From Lentzea atacamensis (GTDB lineage: Bacteria; Actinomycetota; Actinomycetes; Mycobacteriales; Pseudonocardiaceae), in the NCBI RefSeq assembly GCF_003269295.1, contig NZ_QLTT01000001.1:1073635-1137634 (forward strand): a DNA stretch of 64,000 nt. The letters run 5' to 3'. Both the position numbers and the translations under genes were made by a program. This document shows positions 43,801 to 51,647 of this stretch, piece by piece; position 1 is the stretch's first letter, and each line of letters starts with the position of its first letter. The notes under the pieces are model-generated. The model ran no database searches. It was given only the letters and a program-made list of their open reading frames with translations, and was not told the origin of the DNA.

Positions 43801-44227
43801 CATCATCTCCGACACGGCGAACTACCCGGGCATCATGCTGGCGACCGACCACGACCCGCTGCCGTTCTCGGGCACGACGCTGCTCGCCAACAACGCCCTG
43901 TACCGCACCGGCGGCGCGTTCTGGGGTGAGGCGCAGGAGTTCGGCGCCATCACGCTGTTCTCGCAGAACCTGCCGATTCCCGGTGTCACGATCCGCGACA
44001 CCGAGATCCTCGACTCCACCTACGACGGAATCCAGTTCAAGGGTGGCGGCAGCGGGATGCCGGACGTCGCGATCACCAACGTGCGCATCGACAAGTCCAA
44101 CAACGGGTCCGGCATCCTCGCGATGGCCCAGGCCCGCGGTTCGGCACGGCTGACGAACGTCACGATCACCAACTCCCGGGACGGCGACATCACCGTGGAA
44201 CCCGGCTCGCAGTTCGTCATCAACTAG
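40898..44227 (+). CDS. Secreted GH87-like alpha-1,3-glucanase, tandem paralogue
   Basis: 1109 aa, 25 nt after the previous gene and with AAGGA seven nt before the ATG (an upstream GTG is less likely). Signal peptide to about 30, discoidin-like domains at about 35-165 and 175-315, two CARDB units, a CBM-like domain starting FTSYEAESGRY, and a beta-helix from about 705. Catalytic candidates Asp894 (YADGIN) and Asp917-Asp918 (TGDDA) keep the same D-23-DD spacing. The FN3 domain of its neighbour is absent. The beta-helix part is clearly divergent, so the pair may attack different linkages or positions of the same glucan. Confidence 0.78.
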   Translation: MKNTLLRRAVSAALVTALALFGLTPTAGAAVVRLSATLTASSNNGPYGAGNAGDGNQGSYWESTNNVFPQWIQADLGAARDVSKVVLRLPSNWEQRTQTLAVQGSSNGAQFSDLVGSRGQVFSPGANNTVTLDFAATGIRYVRVTISANTGWPAGQLSEFEVHGESGPVDPPPTGDNLAQGKPVEESGHVHDFVAANAVDGNTGTYWESNGFPGHLTAKLGANADLSSIVVKLNPDPIWGARTQNFEVLGRDSAATAFATLKARADHRFDPATGNTVTIPVTGRATDVRLHFYSNTGAPGGQVAEFQVFGSAAPAPDLTVTNLTWAPQNPSEADAIRLTATVRNGGTVASGATSVNITLGGTSAGTAQVGGLAPGATATVSVDAGRRGAGSYPAAATVDPANQVAETNEGNNTFTSGTPLVVGQAPGPDLRITGITPNPSSPAAGQQVTFAVQVNNRGTAQAGASVTRVAVGSSTLSANTSAIDAGQTVTVNVGTWTATNGGATATATADATGQVAETNENNNTATRSIVVGRGASVPFTSYEAESGRYQGQLLEADAKRTFGHTNFGSESSGRKSVRLDSQGQFVEITSTVSTNSIVVRNSIPDAAGGGGQEATISLYANDRFVQKLTLSSRHSWLYGTCDDPECLTNRPGGDARRLFDESSSLLANTYPAGTRFKLQRDAGDSAQFYVIDLIDLEQVAPAAQQPAECVSITQYGATANDQTDDADAIQRAVTADQNGEIPCVWIPAGRFRQEKKILTQFNSGGYNQVGIRNATIRGAGMWHSQLFSLTQPQDAGTINHPHEGNFGFDIDDNVQLSDIAIFGSGRIRGGDGNAEGGVGLNGRFGKNTKVTNVWIEHANVGVWVGRDYTNLPDRWNPGDGLQFSGMRIRDTYADGINFTNGTRNSTVFNSSFRTTGDDALAVWASKYVKDQSVDVGSGNAFLNNTIALPWRANGIAIYGGANNRAENNIISDTANYPGIMLATDHDPLPFSGTTLLANNALYRTGGAFWGEAQEFGAITLFSQNLPIPGVTIRDTEILDSTYDGIQFKGGGSGMPDVAITNVRIDKSNNGSGILAMAQARGSARLTNVTITNSRDGDITVEPGSQFVIN

Positions 44228-44239
44228 CTCACCTTTAGA

Positions 44240-44276
44240 ACCACCTCCGGTCGGGTATCCCCTGGCCGGAGGTGGT
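44240..44276 (+). terminator. Hairpin: terminator of GH87 operon or SD-masking element
   Basis: Perfect 11-nt arms ACCACCTCCGG and CCGGAGGTGGT with a 15-nt loop. The second arm contains GGAGGT, the ribosome-binding site of the universal stress protein gene 8 nt downstream. It can terminate the glucanase transcript and, if read through, hide the next gene's ribosome-binding site. Confidence 0.65.
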
Positions 44277-44281
44277 CTCTC

Positions 44282-45133
44282 ATGCCGACTGTCGTCGTCG
44301 GGTTCGACGGTTCCGACCTCGCCCGCCGAGCCGCTCTGTGGGCCGCCGAGGAGGCTTCCCGCTGCGGCGCGACCCTGCAGGTCGTCCAGGCCGTCCGCTC
44401 ACCTCTGCCCGAGCCGGTCTTCACCCCCATGTCCACGCCCGTGCCGGAGTTCGTCACCGAGGAGACGATGAGGCGCGCCGCCGAGGACCACCTCGCCGAG
44501 CTGGCCGCCGAGATCAAGCGGGACTGGCCCGACCTCCGGCTCGCCACGCGCGTGGGCCTCGGCCGCCCGGTCGACGTGCTCGCCATGGAGGAGGGTGAAC
44601 TCCTCGTGCTCGGTTCGTCCGGCCGCACCGGCATCGCGGAGATGTTCCTCGGTTCCACCGCCGCCGAACTGGTGTCGATCGGCGGGCGTCCCGTCGTGGT
44701 GACCCGCTCCGGCCCCCTGGACGGCCGCGTGGTCGTCGGCATCGACGGCTCCGACACCTCCGCGGACGCGATCGCCTTCGCCTTCGCGTTCGCCTCCCGG
44801 CACGGCCGCGAGCTGCTGGCCATCCACGCGTGGAACGACGTCGGCTGGGCCGAGCTGCCGGAGCAGGACTGGGACCACATCCGCGTGGACCTCGCCAAGC
44901 TGCTCGAGGACCAGCTCGCGGACCACCGCGCGCGGTACCCCGAGGTACATGTCGCGCAAGAGGTCGCGTTCGACGCACCCGCCCGCGCGTTGCTCCAGGC
45001 GGCCGATGGCGCGGCCCTCGTCGTGGTCGGCAGCCACGGCCGCGGCGCGGTGAAGCGTGCAATTCTGGGCTCGGTGAGCCACGCTGTGCTGCACCACGCG
45101 CCGTGCCCGGTCGCCGTGGTCCATCGGAGGTGA
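44282..45133 (+). CDS. Universal stress protein, two tandem Usp domains
   Basis: 283 aa. Both Usp domains have the ATP-binding pattern: VVGFDGSDLARRA ... GSSGRTGIAEMFLGST and VVGIDGSDTSADA ... GSHGRGAVKRAILGSV. Two-domain Usps are typical of actinobacteria and respond to hypoxia, redox or starvation. Cytoplasmic. Start codon is fixed by the GGAGGT site. It is followed 6 nt later by a lipoprotein gene on the same strand. Confidence 0.92.
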   Translation: MPTVVVGFDGSDLARRAALWAAEEASRCGATLQVVQAVRSPLPEPVFTPMSTPVPEFVTEETMRRAAEDHLAELAAEIKRDWPDLRLATRVGLGRPVDVLAMEEGELLVLGSSGRTGIAEMFLGSTAAELVSIGGRPVVVTRSGPLDGRVVVGIDGSDTSADAIAFAFAFASRHGRELLAIHAWNDVGWAELPEQDWDHIRVDLAKLLEDQLADHRARYPEVHVAQEVAFDAPARALLQAADGAALVVVGSHGRGAVKRAILGSVSHAVLHHAPCPVAVVHRR

Positions 45134-45139
45134 CGCGAG

Positions 45140-45532
45140 ATGCGCGGGTCAGCGGCCGTGCTGTTGTGCTTCATGCTGACTTCCTGCGCCGGTCAGCAGC
45201 CACCGCCCCAGGCTCCCGCGTCGAGCACGCCGACCGACACGTCGACGCCGAGCATCCCGGCCCCGCTGCCGCCGTCGTCCGCGCCGCTGACCACTCCGTC
45301 ACGCGCGCTGGACGGCATCACGGTGCGGGGCACGGTGACGGCGGGCGTCGAGGCCGGCTGCCTGATCCTCGACACCGGCACCGCGCAGTACCTGCTGCTC
45401 GGCGCGGATCCGGCGATCGCGGTGGCCGGTGCAGAGGTGGAGGTGTCCGGGAAGGCCGAGCCTGGGGCGATGACGACCTGTCAGCAGGGCACGCCGTTCC
45501 AGGTGACGAAGACCCAGCGGGTGTCGGGTTGA
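45140..45532 (+). CDS. Putative lipoprotein
   Basis: 130 aa. Lipobox LTSC at residues 13-16 after a short hydrophobic leader (AAVLLCFMLTSC), so Cys16 should be lipidated and the mature protein anchored outside. A Pro/Ser/Thr-rich linker follows, then a small beta-rich domain (ITVRGTVTAGVEAGCLILDTG ... EVEVSGKAEP, short pieces) with two cysteines that could pair. Not recognised beyond OB-like beta pattern. Good ribosome-binding site GGAGGTGA. Confidence 0.8.
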   Translation: MRGSAAVLLCFMLTSCAGQQPPPQAPASSTPTDTSTPSIPAPLPPSSAPLTTPSRALDGITVRGTVTAGVEAGCLILDTGTAQYLLLGADPAIAVAGAEVEVSGKAEPGAMTTCQQGTPFQVTKTQRVSG

Positions 45533-46068
45533 CCTCGGCCGCGCCTTCGGATCCGGCCTCGTACGTTCCGCCCGAGTACTTCACGGCCGCCGACAGTCCG
45601 AAGTGGGCGCAGAAGCACTGGCTGAACGTGCCCGGGCCGTTCTACACGGGTGAGACCGACACCTGCTGGACCGGTCGCCAGTCCGCACCGCGCCACGTCC
45701 TCTACGGCGGCGAGTACCAGAACGAGTTCGTCTACCGCCAGCCCAAGACCAAGGCCGAGGTCGAGTGCCTGCTGTCGGCCGCCGACGACGACCCGTTCGA
45801 CGGCTACGCCTACGACGGCGACTCGCGGTGGACACCGGACGCCGTCCGCGCCTGGTGGGACCAGCGAGGCCAGGTCGAGGAGCACCTCGCGGCGCTGATC
45901 GACGAGTGGACCGCGGACGGGAACTCGTACGCGCTCGATGCTGCCGAGGGCGCACGCGACTTCCTCGCCTACCTGGCAGGCGACCTCAGGACCGATCTGC
46001 GGGCCTACCTGTTCCGCCTGGAACAAGGCCGCTACCCGGGAGCCGGTGACCAGCTCCCGGATCTCTGA
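45529..46068 (+). CDS. Conserved actinobacterial protein of unknown function
   Basis: 179 aa starting at a TTG that overlaps the lipoprotein stop (TTGA). It begins TSAAPSDPASYVPPEYFTAA and carries KWAQKHWLNVPGPFYTG, CWTGRQSAPRHVLYG and EFVYRQPKTKAEV. I remember similar proteins in many actinomycetes, sometimes mislabelled ferredoxin, with no known role; only two Cys are present, so no iron-sulfur cluster. Translational coupling is likely because no ribosome-binding site is seen. The N-terminal start is the uncertain part. Confidence 0.65.
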   Translation: MTSAAPSDPASYVPPEYFTAADSPKWAQKHWLNVPGPFYTGETDTCWTGRQSAPRHVLYGGEYQNEFVYRQPKTKAEVECLLSAADDDPFDGYAYDGDSRWTPDAVRAWWDQRGQVEEHLAALIDEWTADGNSYALDAAEGARDFLAYLAGDLRTDLRAYLFRLEQGRYPGAGDQLPDL

Positions 46069-46069
46069 G

Positions 46070-47002
46070 TCAACGCAGCGCCTCGCGCAGGAACGCGGCC
46101 GCCTGGTTGATCGCGGCCTCGGCGGCGTGCGTACCGCGCAACGCGTTCAGCATCACGAAGTCGTGGATCGCGCCGGCGTACCGGACCGCGGTGACGGGCA
46201 CACCGGCCTCGCGCAGCTTGTCCGCGTAGGCCTCACCCTCGTCGCGCAGCACGTCCGCCTCAGCCGTGATCACCAGCGCCTGCGGCAGACCCTCCAGCTG
46301 TTCCCTGGTGGCCCGCAACGGGGACGCGGTGATCTCGGCACGCTCCACCGGGTTCGTCGTGTACTGGTCCCAGAACCACTGCATGGCGTCGCGGCGCAGG
46401 AAGTAGCCCTCGGCGAACTGCAGGTACGAGTCGGTGTCGAAGGACGCGTCGGTCACCGGGTAGAAGAGGACCTGGGCCTTGAGCTCGACGTCGCCGCGTT
46501 CCTTGGCCTGCAACGTGAGCGCGGCCGCCATGTTGCCGCCGACCGAGTCACCGGCGACCGCGATCCGCGTCGCGTCGAGGCCGTGGTCGGCGCCATTGCT
46601 CAGAATCCACTGCGCGGTGGCGTAGTTCTGGTTGATCGCGACCGGGTAGCGGGCCTCCGGCGAGAGCGAGTAGTCGGGGAAGACGACGGCGGCACCCGCG
46701 CCCACGGCGAGTTCGCGGACCAGGCGGTCGTGGGTGTGGGCGTTGCCGAACACCCAGCCCGCGCCGTGGATGTAGAGGATGACCGGGAGCTCACCGGTAG
46801 CGCCGGCCGGCTTGATCACGCGGACCTTGAAGCCGTCGAGCTCGACCCATTGCTCGTCGACCTCCGGTTTGTCGACGGCACCCGACTGGACCTCGTCGAC
46901 GGCCTTGCGGCCCTCGGCGGGCGGGATCTCGAACAGGAACGGCGGCTGGGCGGTGGCGGCGGCGAACTCGGCGGCGGCGGGCTCGAGAACTGGGCGCTTC
47001 AT
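46070..47002 (-). CDS. Alpha/beta hydrolase of the HSL (hormone-sensitive lipase) family
   Basis: 310-aa esterase/lipase. Oxyanion motif H79-G-A-G82 (family form HGGG with Ala for Gly), nucleophile elbow GDSVGG with Ser153, acid near EADVLRDEG and His in AIHDFVM. No signal peptide; likely cytoplasmic. Substrates of such enzymes are short- or medium-chain esters. AAGGAGCAGCC precedes the ATG. A perfect 21-nt palindrome sits 34 nt upstream and probably governs it. Convergent with the previous gene, 1 nt apart. Confidence 0.9.
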   Translation of the reverse strand: MKRPVLEPAAAEFAAATAQPPFLFEIPPAEGRKAVDEVQSGAVDKPEVDEQWVELDGFKVRVIKPAGATGELPVILYIHGAGWVFGNAHTHDRLVRELAVGAGAAVVFPDYSLSPEARYPVAINQNYATAQWILSNGADHGLDATRIAVAGDSVGGNMAAALTLQAKERGDVELKAQVLFYPVTDASFDTDSYLQFAEGYFLRRDAMQWFWDQYTTNPVERAEITASPLRATREQLEGLPQALVITAEADVLRDEGEAYADKLREAGVPVTAVRYAGAIHDFVMLNALRGTHAAEAAINQAAAFLREALR

Positions 47003-47035
47003 GGCTGCTCCTTCAGGTCGGATGCCATAAAGCTA

Positions 47036-47056
47036 GTGCGCGATTAAATCGCGCAC
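47036..47056. promoter_or_regulatory. 21-nt perfect palindrome upstream of the HSL esterase
   Basis: Arms GTGCGCGAT and ATCGCGCAC around TAA. Length and AT-rich centre fit a MarR/TetR dimer site. It lies 34 nt before the esterase ATG and downstream of the ceramidase stop, so it controls the esterase (or acts as a hairpin for the ceramidase transcript). No regulator gene is adjacent. Confidence 0.55.
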
Positions 47057-47092
47057 AACGTAACTGTCGCCTCACCGCCGCCGGGAATAACC

Positions 47093-49093
47093 TCAGCCCA
47101 CCGTGAAGGACGCGGTCGCGCCGGTGAAGCCGGTGATCTTGCCGGTCCAGCCGCTCTTCTCGTCGCCGTGGTGCAGGATCCGGTAGGTGCCCGCGGGCGT
47201 GTCCGCCGGGATCTGCCAGGTGATCGTGGCGTTCGAGAACGCGATGCCGACCCGTTCCCACTTGTAGCGCGTGGACCAGTCACCGTCGTCGGCCACGCGC
47301 GTCCACTGGCCGTTCACCTGCCGCTGCACCTCCAGGAAGGTGCGGTTGCGGTGCAGGTTGTTCTTCGGGTGCCCGGTGACGAACACGGCCGTCACGGTCT
47401 CGCCGCGCGCGTAGGACGACTTCGGAGAGCTCAGGACGTCGCCGTACTTCTTGTCAGCGGGCTTGTCGTCGAGCACGACACCGGTCTGGAGGTTGATGTC
47501 GGTGAAGGGCGGCTTGCCCGGCGTCGGACCGGCGGGCAGCGTTGTGCCGTTCTTCATCGACGCCGCGAGCTTGCCGAACTCCTGCTGGTACGCGGGTGTG
47601 GTGTTGCGGCCGAACAGCGTGGAGCCACCCTCGTACTGCTGCGAGTCGTACTCCTCCGGCGTGGTGACGTACTGGCTGTAGTCGTTGGCGTAGCCCTGGA
47701 TCAGCACGTGCTGCACGGGCACACCGAGTTCGGCGGCGACCGTCTTGCGGATGCGCAGGCCCGCGGTGATCGTGACCTCACCGGGCACCGCGACGAGGTG
47801 CAACTGTCCGATTCGGACGATCTGCAGCGGCAGAACGTTCGGCGTCGCGGCGACCAGACCCGTCGGCACCAAAGAGGCCTTCGGGTACTGGCACGACTTC
47901 AGCCACTCCGGCACCTCCATGTTGAGCGGCTCGAACAGCTTCTTCAGCGGCGACTGCATGCCCTCGGAGAAGCCGGGGATCGCCGGGCCGTCCTCGATGC
48001 TGCCCGCGATCGTCGACGCGCCGACGACTCCCGAGCACGTCGTGCCGGGCTGGCCGGTGGTGGTGAAGCGGCCTTCGACCTGCACGGTCGACATGTCCAC
48101 GAACCGCATGCGGTAGTCGACGCCGCTGTTCACGGCCTGCTGAGGACCGCGGTAGATCTCCTGCGCCTTGCGGTTCTGGCGCTCACCGATGATGCGGGCG
48201 TTCTCCCACTCGTTCTCGGTGGGGCCGGAACCGGGCTTCAGGTTGAGGTTGGGCGACATGTCGCCGGCGTTGGTGTTCGGGAACGCCGCCACGAAGCCCG
48301 CGGTGTTGTCCAGGTACCGCACGCCCTCGTCGTCGTGCTCCCACTGGTAGGCCGCGTAACCCTTGTTGTCCGGGCTGATCAGCGTGTTGGCGTTCGTCAC
48401 CGACGTGTTGTGCGTGGCGAACCAGCTGATCGCGCCGACGTCGTCGCCGGACTGCTTGAACTTCAGCACGGTCATCTGCGGGTCGATGCCCTGCGGGAAG
48501 AAACCCTTGTCGGGGTTGCGGTCGAACGCGACGCGCGACCGGTTGACGCTCGCGTTGGTCAGTTCGCCGATGCCGAGGCTGATCGAACCGGGCTTGAGGT
48601 CGTCGTGCGCCTCGACGATCGACTCGGTGATGCCGTCGACCACCGCCGCCAGAGCCTGCGGCTGCATGCCGAGGATCGAGAGGTTGTAGGCGAGGTTGTG
48701 CGAGTAGCCGCCGGGGCCGCTGTGCGTGTGCGTGGCCGACAGCAACAGGTTCTCGCGCGTGTAGGTGCTGCCGTACTTGGCCTGCAGCTTGCCGAGCACG
48801 CCCTCCTGCACCGCACGGAAGATCATCGCGAGGTCGGCGTTGACGTACGCGACGCGCTTGTTCGTCGCCCGGTCGACCACGACGTAGGCCCGCGAACGCA
48901 GCCGCTGGTGGATGCCCGTCGTCTTCTGGTCGAACTTGGAGTAGCCCATCATGCCGTTCTCGGCGGCCGGACCGGTGACGTCGGAGATGCCCCTGCCGAC
49001 GAGGTAGGGCTCGGGCTCGGCCCACGCGAACGGGCCGCTGACCAGGGCCGCACCCGCAAGTGCGGCGACAACCGTCATGACTGCAGTCCGCAT
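47093..49093 (-). CDS. Secreted neutral/alkaline ceramidase
   Basis: 666 aa. Signal peptide to about 25 (VSGPFAWAEP). The ceramidase domain opens YLVGRGISDVTGPAAE. Zinc ligands: His122 and His124 in SATHTHSGPGG and His228 in ATHNTS. The nucleophile is Ser280 in NAGDMSPN, which is the conserved GDxSPN. C-terminal Ig-like domain from about 520 ends in FTVG. It should split ceramide into sphingosine and fatty acid, at host or fungal membranes. A 25-nt gap separates it from the exporter gene on the same strand. Confidence 0.92.
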   Translation of the reverse strand: MRTAVMTVVAALAGAALVSGPFAWAEPEPYLVGRGISDVTGPAAENGMMGYSKFDQKTTGIHQRLRSRAYVVVDRATNKRVAYVNADLAMIFRAVQEGVLGKLQAKYGSTYTRENLLLSATHTHSGPGGYSHNLAYNLSILGMQPQALAAVVDGITESIVEAHDDLKPGSISLGIGELTNASVNRSRVAFDRNPDKGFFPQGIDPQMTVLKFKQSGDDVGAISWFATHNTSVTNANTLISPDNKGYAAYQWEHDDEGVRYLDNTAGFVAAFPNTNAGDMSPNLNLKPGSGPTENEWENARIIGERQNRKAQEIYRGPQQAVNSGVDYRMRFVDMSTVQVEGRFTTTGQPGTTCSGVVGASTIAGSIEDGPAIPGFSEGMQSPLKKLFEPLNMEVPEWLKSCQYPKASLVPTGLVAATPNVLPLQIVRIGQLHLVAVPGEVTITAGLRIRKTVAAELGVPVQHVLIQGYANDYSQYVTTPEEYDSQQYEGGSTLFGRNTTPAYQQEFGKLAASMKNGTTLPAGPTPGKPPFTDINLQTGVVLDDKPADKKYGDVLSSPKSSYARGETVTAVFVTGHPKNNLHRNRTFLEVQRQVNGQWTRVADDGDWSTRYKWERVGIAFSNATITWQIPADTPAGTYRILHHGDEKSGWTGKITGFTGATASFTVG

Positions 49094-49118
49094 GGACACC
49101 CCACTAAGTGAAGGTGAT

Positions 49119-49979
49119 TCACATTTCCCGTTGAACGGTAGGTGATCCAGGCCACTTCGAGCAAGTGACTGCGAGTGCATTGGCCGTGACGACCAGCAAG
49201 ATCCCGGCCCAGTGGTGGACGTCGAGCCGCTCCCCCAGCAGGATCAGCCCGGCGAGCGCGGCGAGCACCGGGTGAACGCTCATCGCCAGCCCGAACAGGC
49301 GCGCGGGCACTTTCCTGAGAGCGATCACATCGACCGCGTACGGCACCACGCTGCAGAAGAGTCCCGCGCCGATCGCGTACACGATCGACATCCCGGTCAG
49401 TTTCCCGTGCAGCACCAGCAGCACCGCGACCGGGACGTAGAGCGTCGCCGACATCGCGGTCGCGGCGGCGGGCGCCTGCAGTCCGGGCAACCGGGCCCCG
49501 ACCAGGCTGTTGAGCAGGATGTACGCGGCCCAGCACGCCGCCGCGAGCAGTCCGGCGCCGATACCGACGTAGTCGCTGCTCGGGCCTGGCAGCACCAGCA
49601 CGTACACGCCGACGGCCGCGATCAGCACGAACAGGGCGTCCCTCCTGGTGCGCGAGCCTCCCAGCGCGACGGCGAGCGGCCCGAGCACCTCCAGCGTGAC
49701 CGCGAGACCCAGGCCGATCCGGTCGACCGCCGTGTAGAGGCTGAGGTTCATGGTGGCGAACACCAGGCCGAGCGCGATCGTCGGCCACCACTGCGCCCAG
49801 GTGAAGCTGCGCAGGTTCGGCCGGGCCATCGGGAGCAGTACCGCGGCGGCCACGAGCTGACGCACCGCCACGACACCCGCGGGCCCGATCGTGGCGAACG
49901 CGTGGGCACCCACCGCGGCGCCGAACTGGCTGCTGGCCGCGCTGGCGGTCATCGTGGCGAATCCACCGAGGCTCCTCAT
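49119..49979 (-). CDS. DMT-superfamily exporter (EamA/RhtA type)
   Basis: 286 aa with about ten hydrophobic helices in two EamA halves (GFATMTASAASSQFGAAVG ... VLVLPGP; then LLAAACWAAYILLNS ... VVTANALAV, given in pieces). The layout fits amino-acid/metabolite exporters such as RhtA. Start at ATG before RSLGGFAT. Divergent from a LysR regulator across 69 nt, the classic arrangement for LysR-controlled exporters. Substrate unknown; the ceramidase gene follows in the same direction. Confidence 0.85.
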   Translation of the reverse strand: MRSLGGFATMTASAASSQFGAAVGAHAFATIGPAGVVAVRQLVAAAVLLPMARPNLRSFTWAQWWPTIALGLVFATMNLSLYTAVDRIGLGLAVTLEVLGPLAVALGGSRTRRDALFVLIAAVGVYVLVLPGPSSDYVGIGAGLLAAACWAAYILLNSLVGARLPGLQAPAAATAMSATLYVPVAVLLVLHGKLTGMSIVYAIGAGLFCSVVPYAVDVIALRKVPARLFGLAMSVHPVLAALAGLILLGERLDVHHWAGILLVVTANALAVTCSKWPGSPTVQREM

Positions 49980-50048
49980 ACCGGTCAGCCTGCGGCTTCC
50001 GCGTTGATACGGGAAATGCATGAGCCGTTCCAGCTATACGCTGAACGC

Positions 50049-50897
50049 ATGGATCTGCGACACCTGCGGGCGTTCGTCGCGGTCGTGGACGCGGGCACGT
50101 TCACCGACGCGGCAAGGGAACTCGGCCTCACCCAGGCGTCGGTGTCGCGAGCCGTCGCCGCGCTGGAGGCCTCGCTGGGCGTGCGGCTCCTGCAACGGTC
50201 GACGCGGCACGTGGCGTTGACGGTGACCGGCACGCAGGTGCTGGCCGGCGCACGGCGGGTGCTGGACGAGGTCGCGCACCTGCACCGGATCGCGTCCCAG
50301 TCGCAGACCGAGCTGCGGATCGGCTACGCCTGGGCGGCGCTGGGCAAGCACACCCGGCGCGTCCAGAAGGCCTGGGCCGCCGAACATCCCGACCTGCCGC
50401 TGGTGTTCGTCCACGCGAACTCGCTGACCGCGGGTCTCGCCGAGGGCACCGCCGACGTGGCGGTGGTGCGCAAGGCCCTCGACGATCCGCGCTTCGAAAC
50501 AGCGTTGCTCGGCACCGAGCGCCGCTACGGCGTGGTCGCGACGGACAACCCGTTGGCGCGCAAGCGTTCGCTCAAGCTGGCCGACTTCGCGCGGTACGGC
50601 ATCGCGGTCGACGACCGGACCGGCACGACCACTTTGGACCTGTGGCAGCCGGGTGCCGCACCTGCCGTCGTCCGCAACACGCACGGCGTCGACGAGTGGC
50701 TGACGCTGATCGCCGCGGGCCAGGCCGTCGGCCTGACGTCGGAGGCCACCGCGAGCCTGAACCCGCGGCCCGGCGTGGCTTATCGCGCGGTGCAGGACGC
50801 GCCGCCGATCCCGGTGTGGCTCGCGTGGTGGAGGGACCAGCCGCCGCAGCACCTGAACGACCTGGTCACGCTGGCGTGCGAGGCCTATCGGAGGTGA
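50049..50897 (+). CDS. LysR-type transcriptional regulator
   Basis: 282 aa. N-terminal HTH MDLRHLRAFVAVVDAGTF / ARELGLTQASVSRAVAALE; periplasmic-binding-like effector domain follows, with short co-inducer part (ends about 20 residues shorter than the norm of 300). The upstream spacer has TATACG at 50035-50040 as possible -10, inside CAGC-TATAC-GCTG. It probably activates the divergent exporter and represses itself. Confidence 0.9.
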   Translation: MDLRHLRAFVAVVDAGTFTDAARELGLTQASVSRAVAALEASLGVRLLQRSTRHVALTVTGTQVLAGARRVLDEVAHLHRIASQSQTELRIGYAWAALGKHTRRVQKAWAAEHPDLPLVFVHANSLTAGLAEGTADVAVVRKALDDPRFETALLGTERRYGVVATDNPLARKRSLKLADFARYGIAVDDRTGTTTLDLWQPGAAPAVVRNTHGVDEWLTLIAAGQAVGLTSEATASLNPRPGVAYRAVQDAPPIPVWLAWWRDQPPQHLNDLVTLACEAYRR

Positions 50898-50918
50898 GGG
50901 CGCAGCAGCGCCGGTCCC

Positions 50919-51647
50919 TCAGTCGATCCACAGCCGGATCGGGTGCTGAACGTCCTGCGGGCAGGTGAGGATGTTCAGGTTCCCGTCGCGCCCGAACGAC
51001 CACTCGACGTCCTCACCAGACGGCTCCCTCGTGGCCAGCGCCAGCATCTGCCGTTGCACCGAGCCGCACTCCGGGCAGGTGAACTCGATCGGACCGGACT
51101 GCCACCAGCACGTCCAGCCGCCGATCTTCGTGCCCGCCGACGTCTCCGGCCAGTCCTCGTCCCGCAACTCCTCCGGCCGGTCGAACGAGTGCGCGTACTC
51201 CGTGAACCGGATCGGCTCGAGCACGTTGACCGTGGGGGTGTAGATCTCCTCCCGCACCGGTGGTTCCGGCTCCTCCTCGATCAGCTCGACCACCGAGGTG
51301 GAGTCACGCCACACCAGGCGCACGTCCGGGCCGTAACAGTCGTCGAGGGCGTGTTCCAGCGTGCACAGGAACACCTGCAGCACATCCGTCCCCTCCGGGA
51401 ACGGCAGCTCCGGGAAGTCGCGCCGGTAGAGCTGCACGGCGCCGACGAACGGCATCCCGATGCCGGCGATGCCCGCGCCGGGAACACCCGGCGACTCCGG
51501 GTCGTGCCGCTCGCCGTCGCACCACGGCCACGGCTCGTCGATCGGCCACAGCATCGGGCCGCCGATGTGGCTGTCGGCGTCGGTCGGCTCCCCCGCCAGC
51601 GGGTTCAGCAGCACGGCCGGCCGCGTGAAATCCTCCTTCGACGCCAT
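50919..51647 (-). CDS. YwqG/DUF1963-like protein
   Basis: 242 aa. Near the start is SHIGGPMLWPIDEPWPWC, the G-G-P-x-W-P signature of DUF1963/YwqG proteins, followed by GAVQLYRRDFPELPFPEGTD and LQVFLC. The C-terminus carries a CPECG zinc-knuckle-like half and a final CPQDVQHPIRLW. Function unknown; the family is often near toxin-immunity genes. Its ATG overlaps the stop of the upstream frameshifted paralogue by one nt (TGATG). The two are a tandem duplication. Confidence 0.75.
   Translation of the reverse strand: MASKEDFTRPAVLLNPLAGEPTDADSHIGGPMLWPIDEPWPWCDGERHDPESPGVPGAGIAGIGMPFVGAVQLYRRDFPELPFPEGTDVLQVFLCTLEHALDDCYGPDVRLVWRDSTSVVELIEEEPEPPVREEIYTPTVNVLEPIRFTEYAHSFDRPEELRDEDWPETSAGTKIGGWTCWWQSGPIEFTCPECGSVQRQMLALATREPSGEDVEWSFGRDGNLNILTCPQDVQHPIRLWID

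Noticed and set aside
41264..43852. 862-codon minus-strand open frame opposite the second glucanase gene
   Set aside because: Repetitive Arg/Val/Gly shadow; the plus strand gives signal peptide and catalytic motifs.
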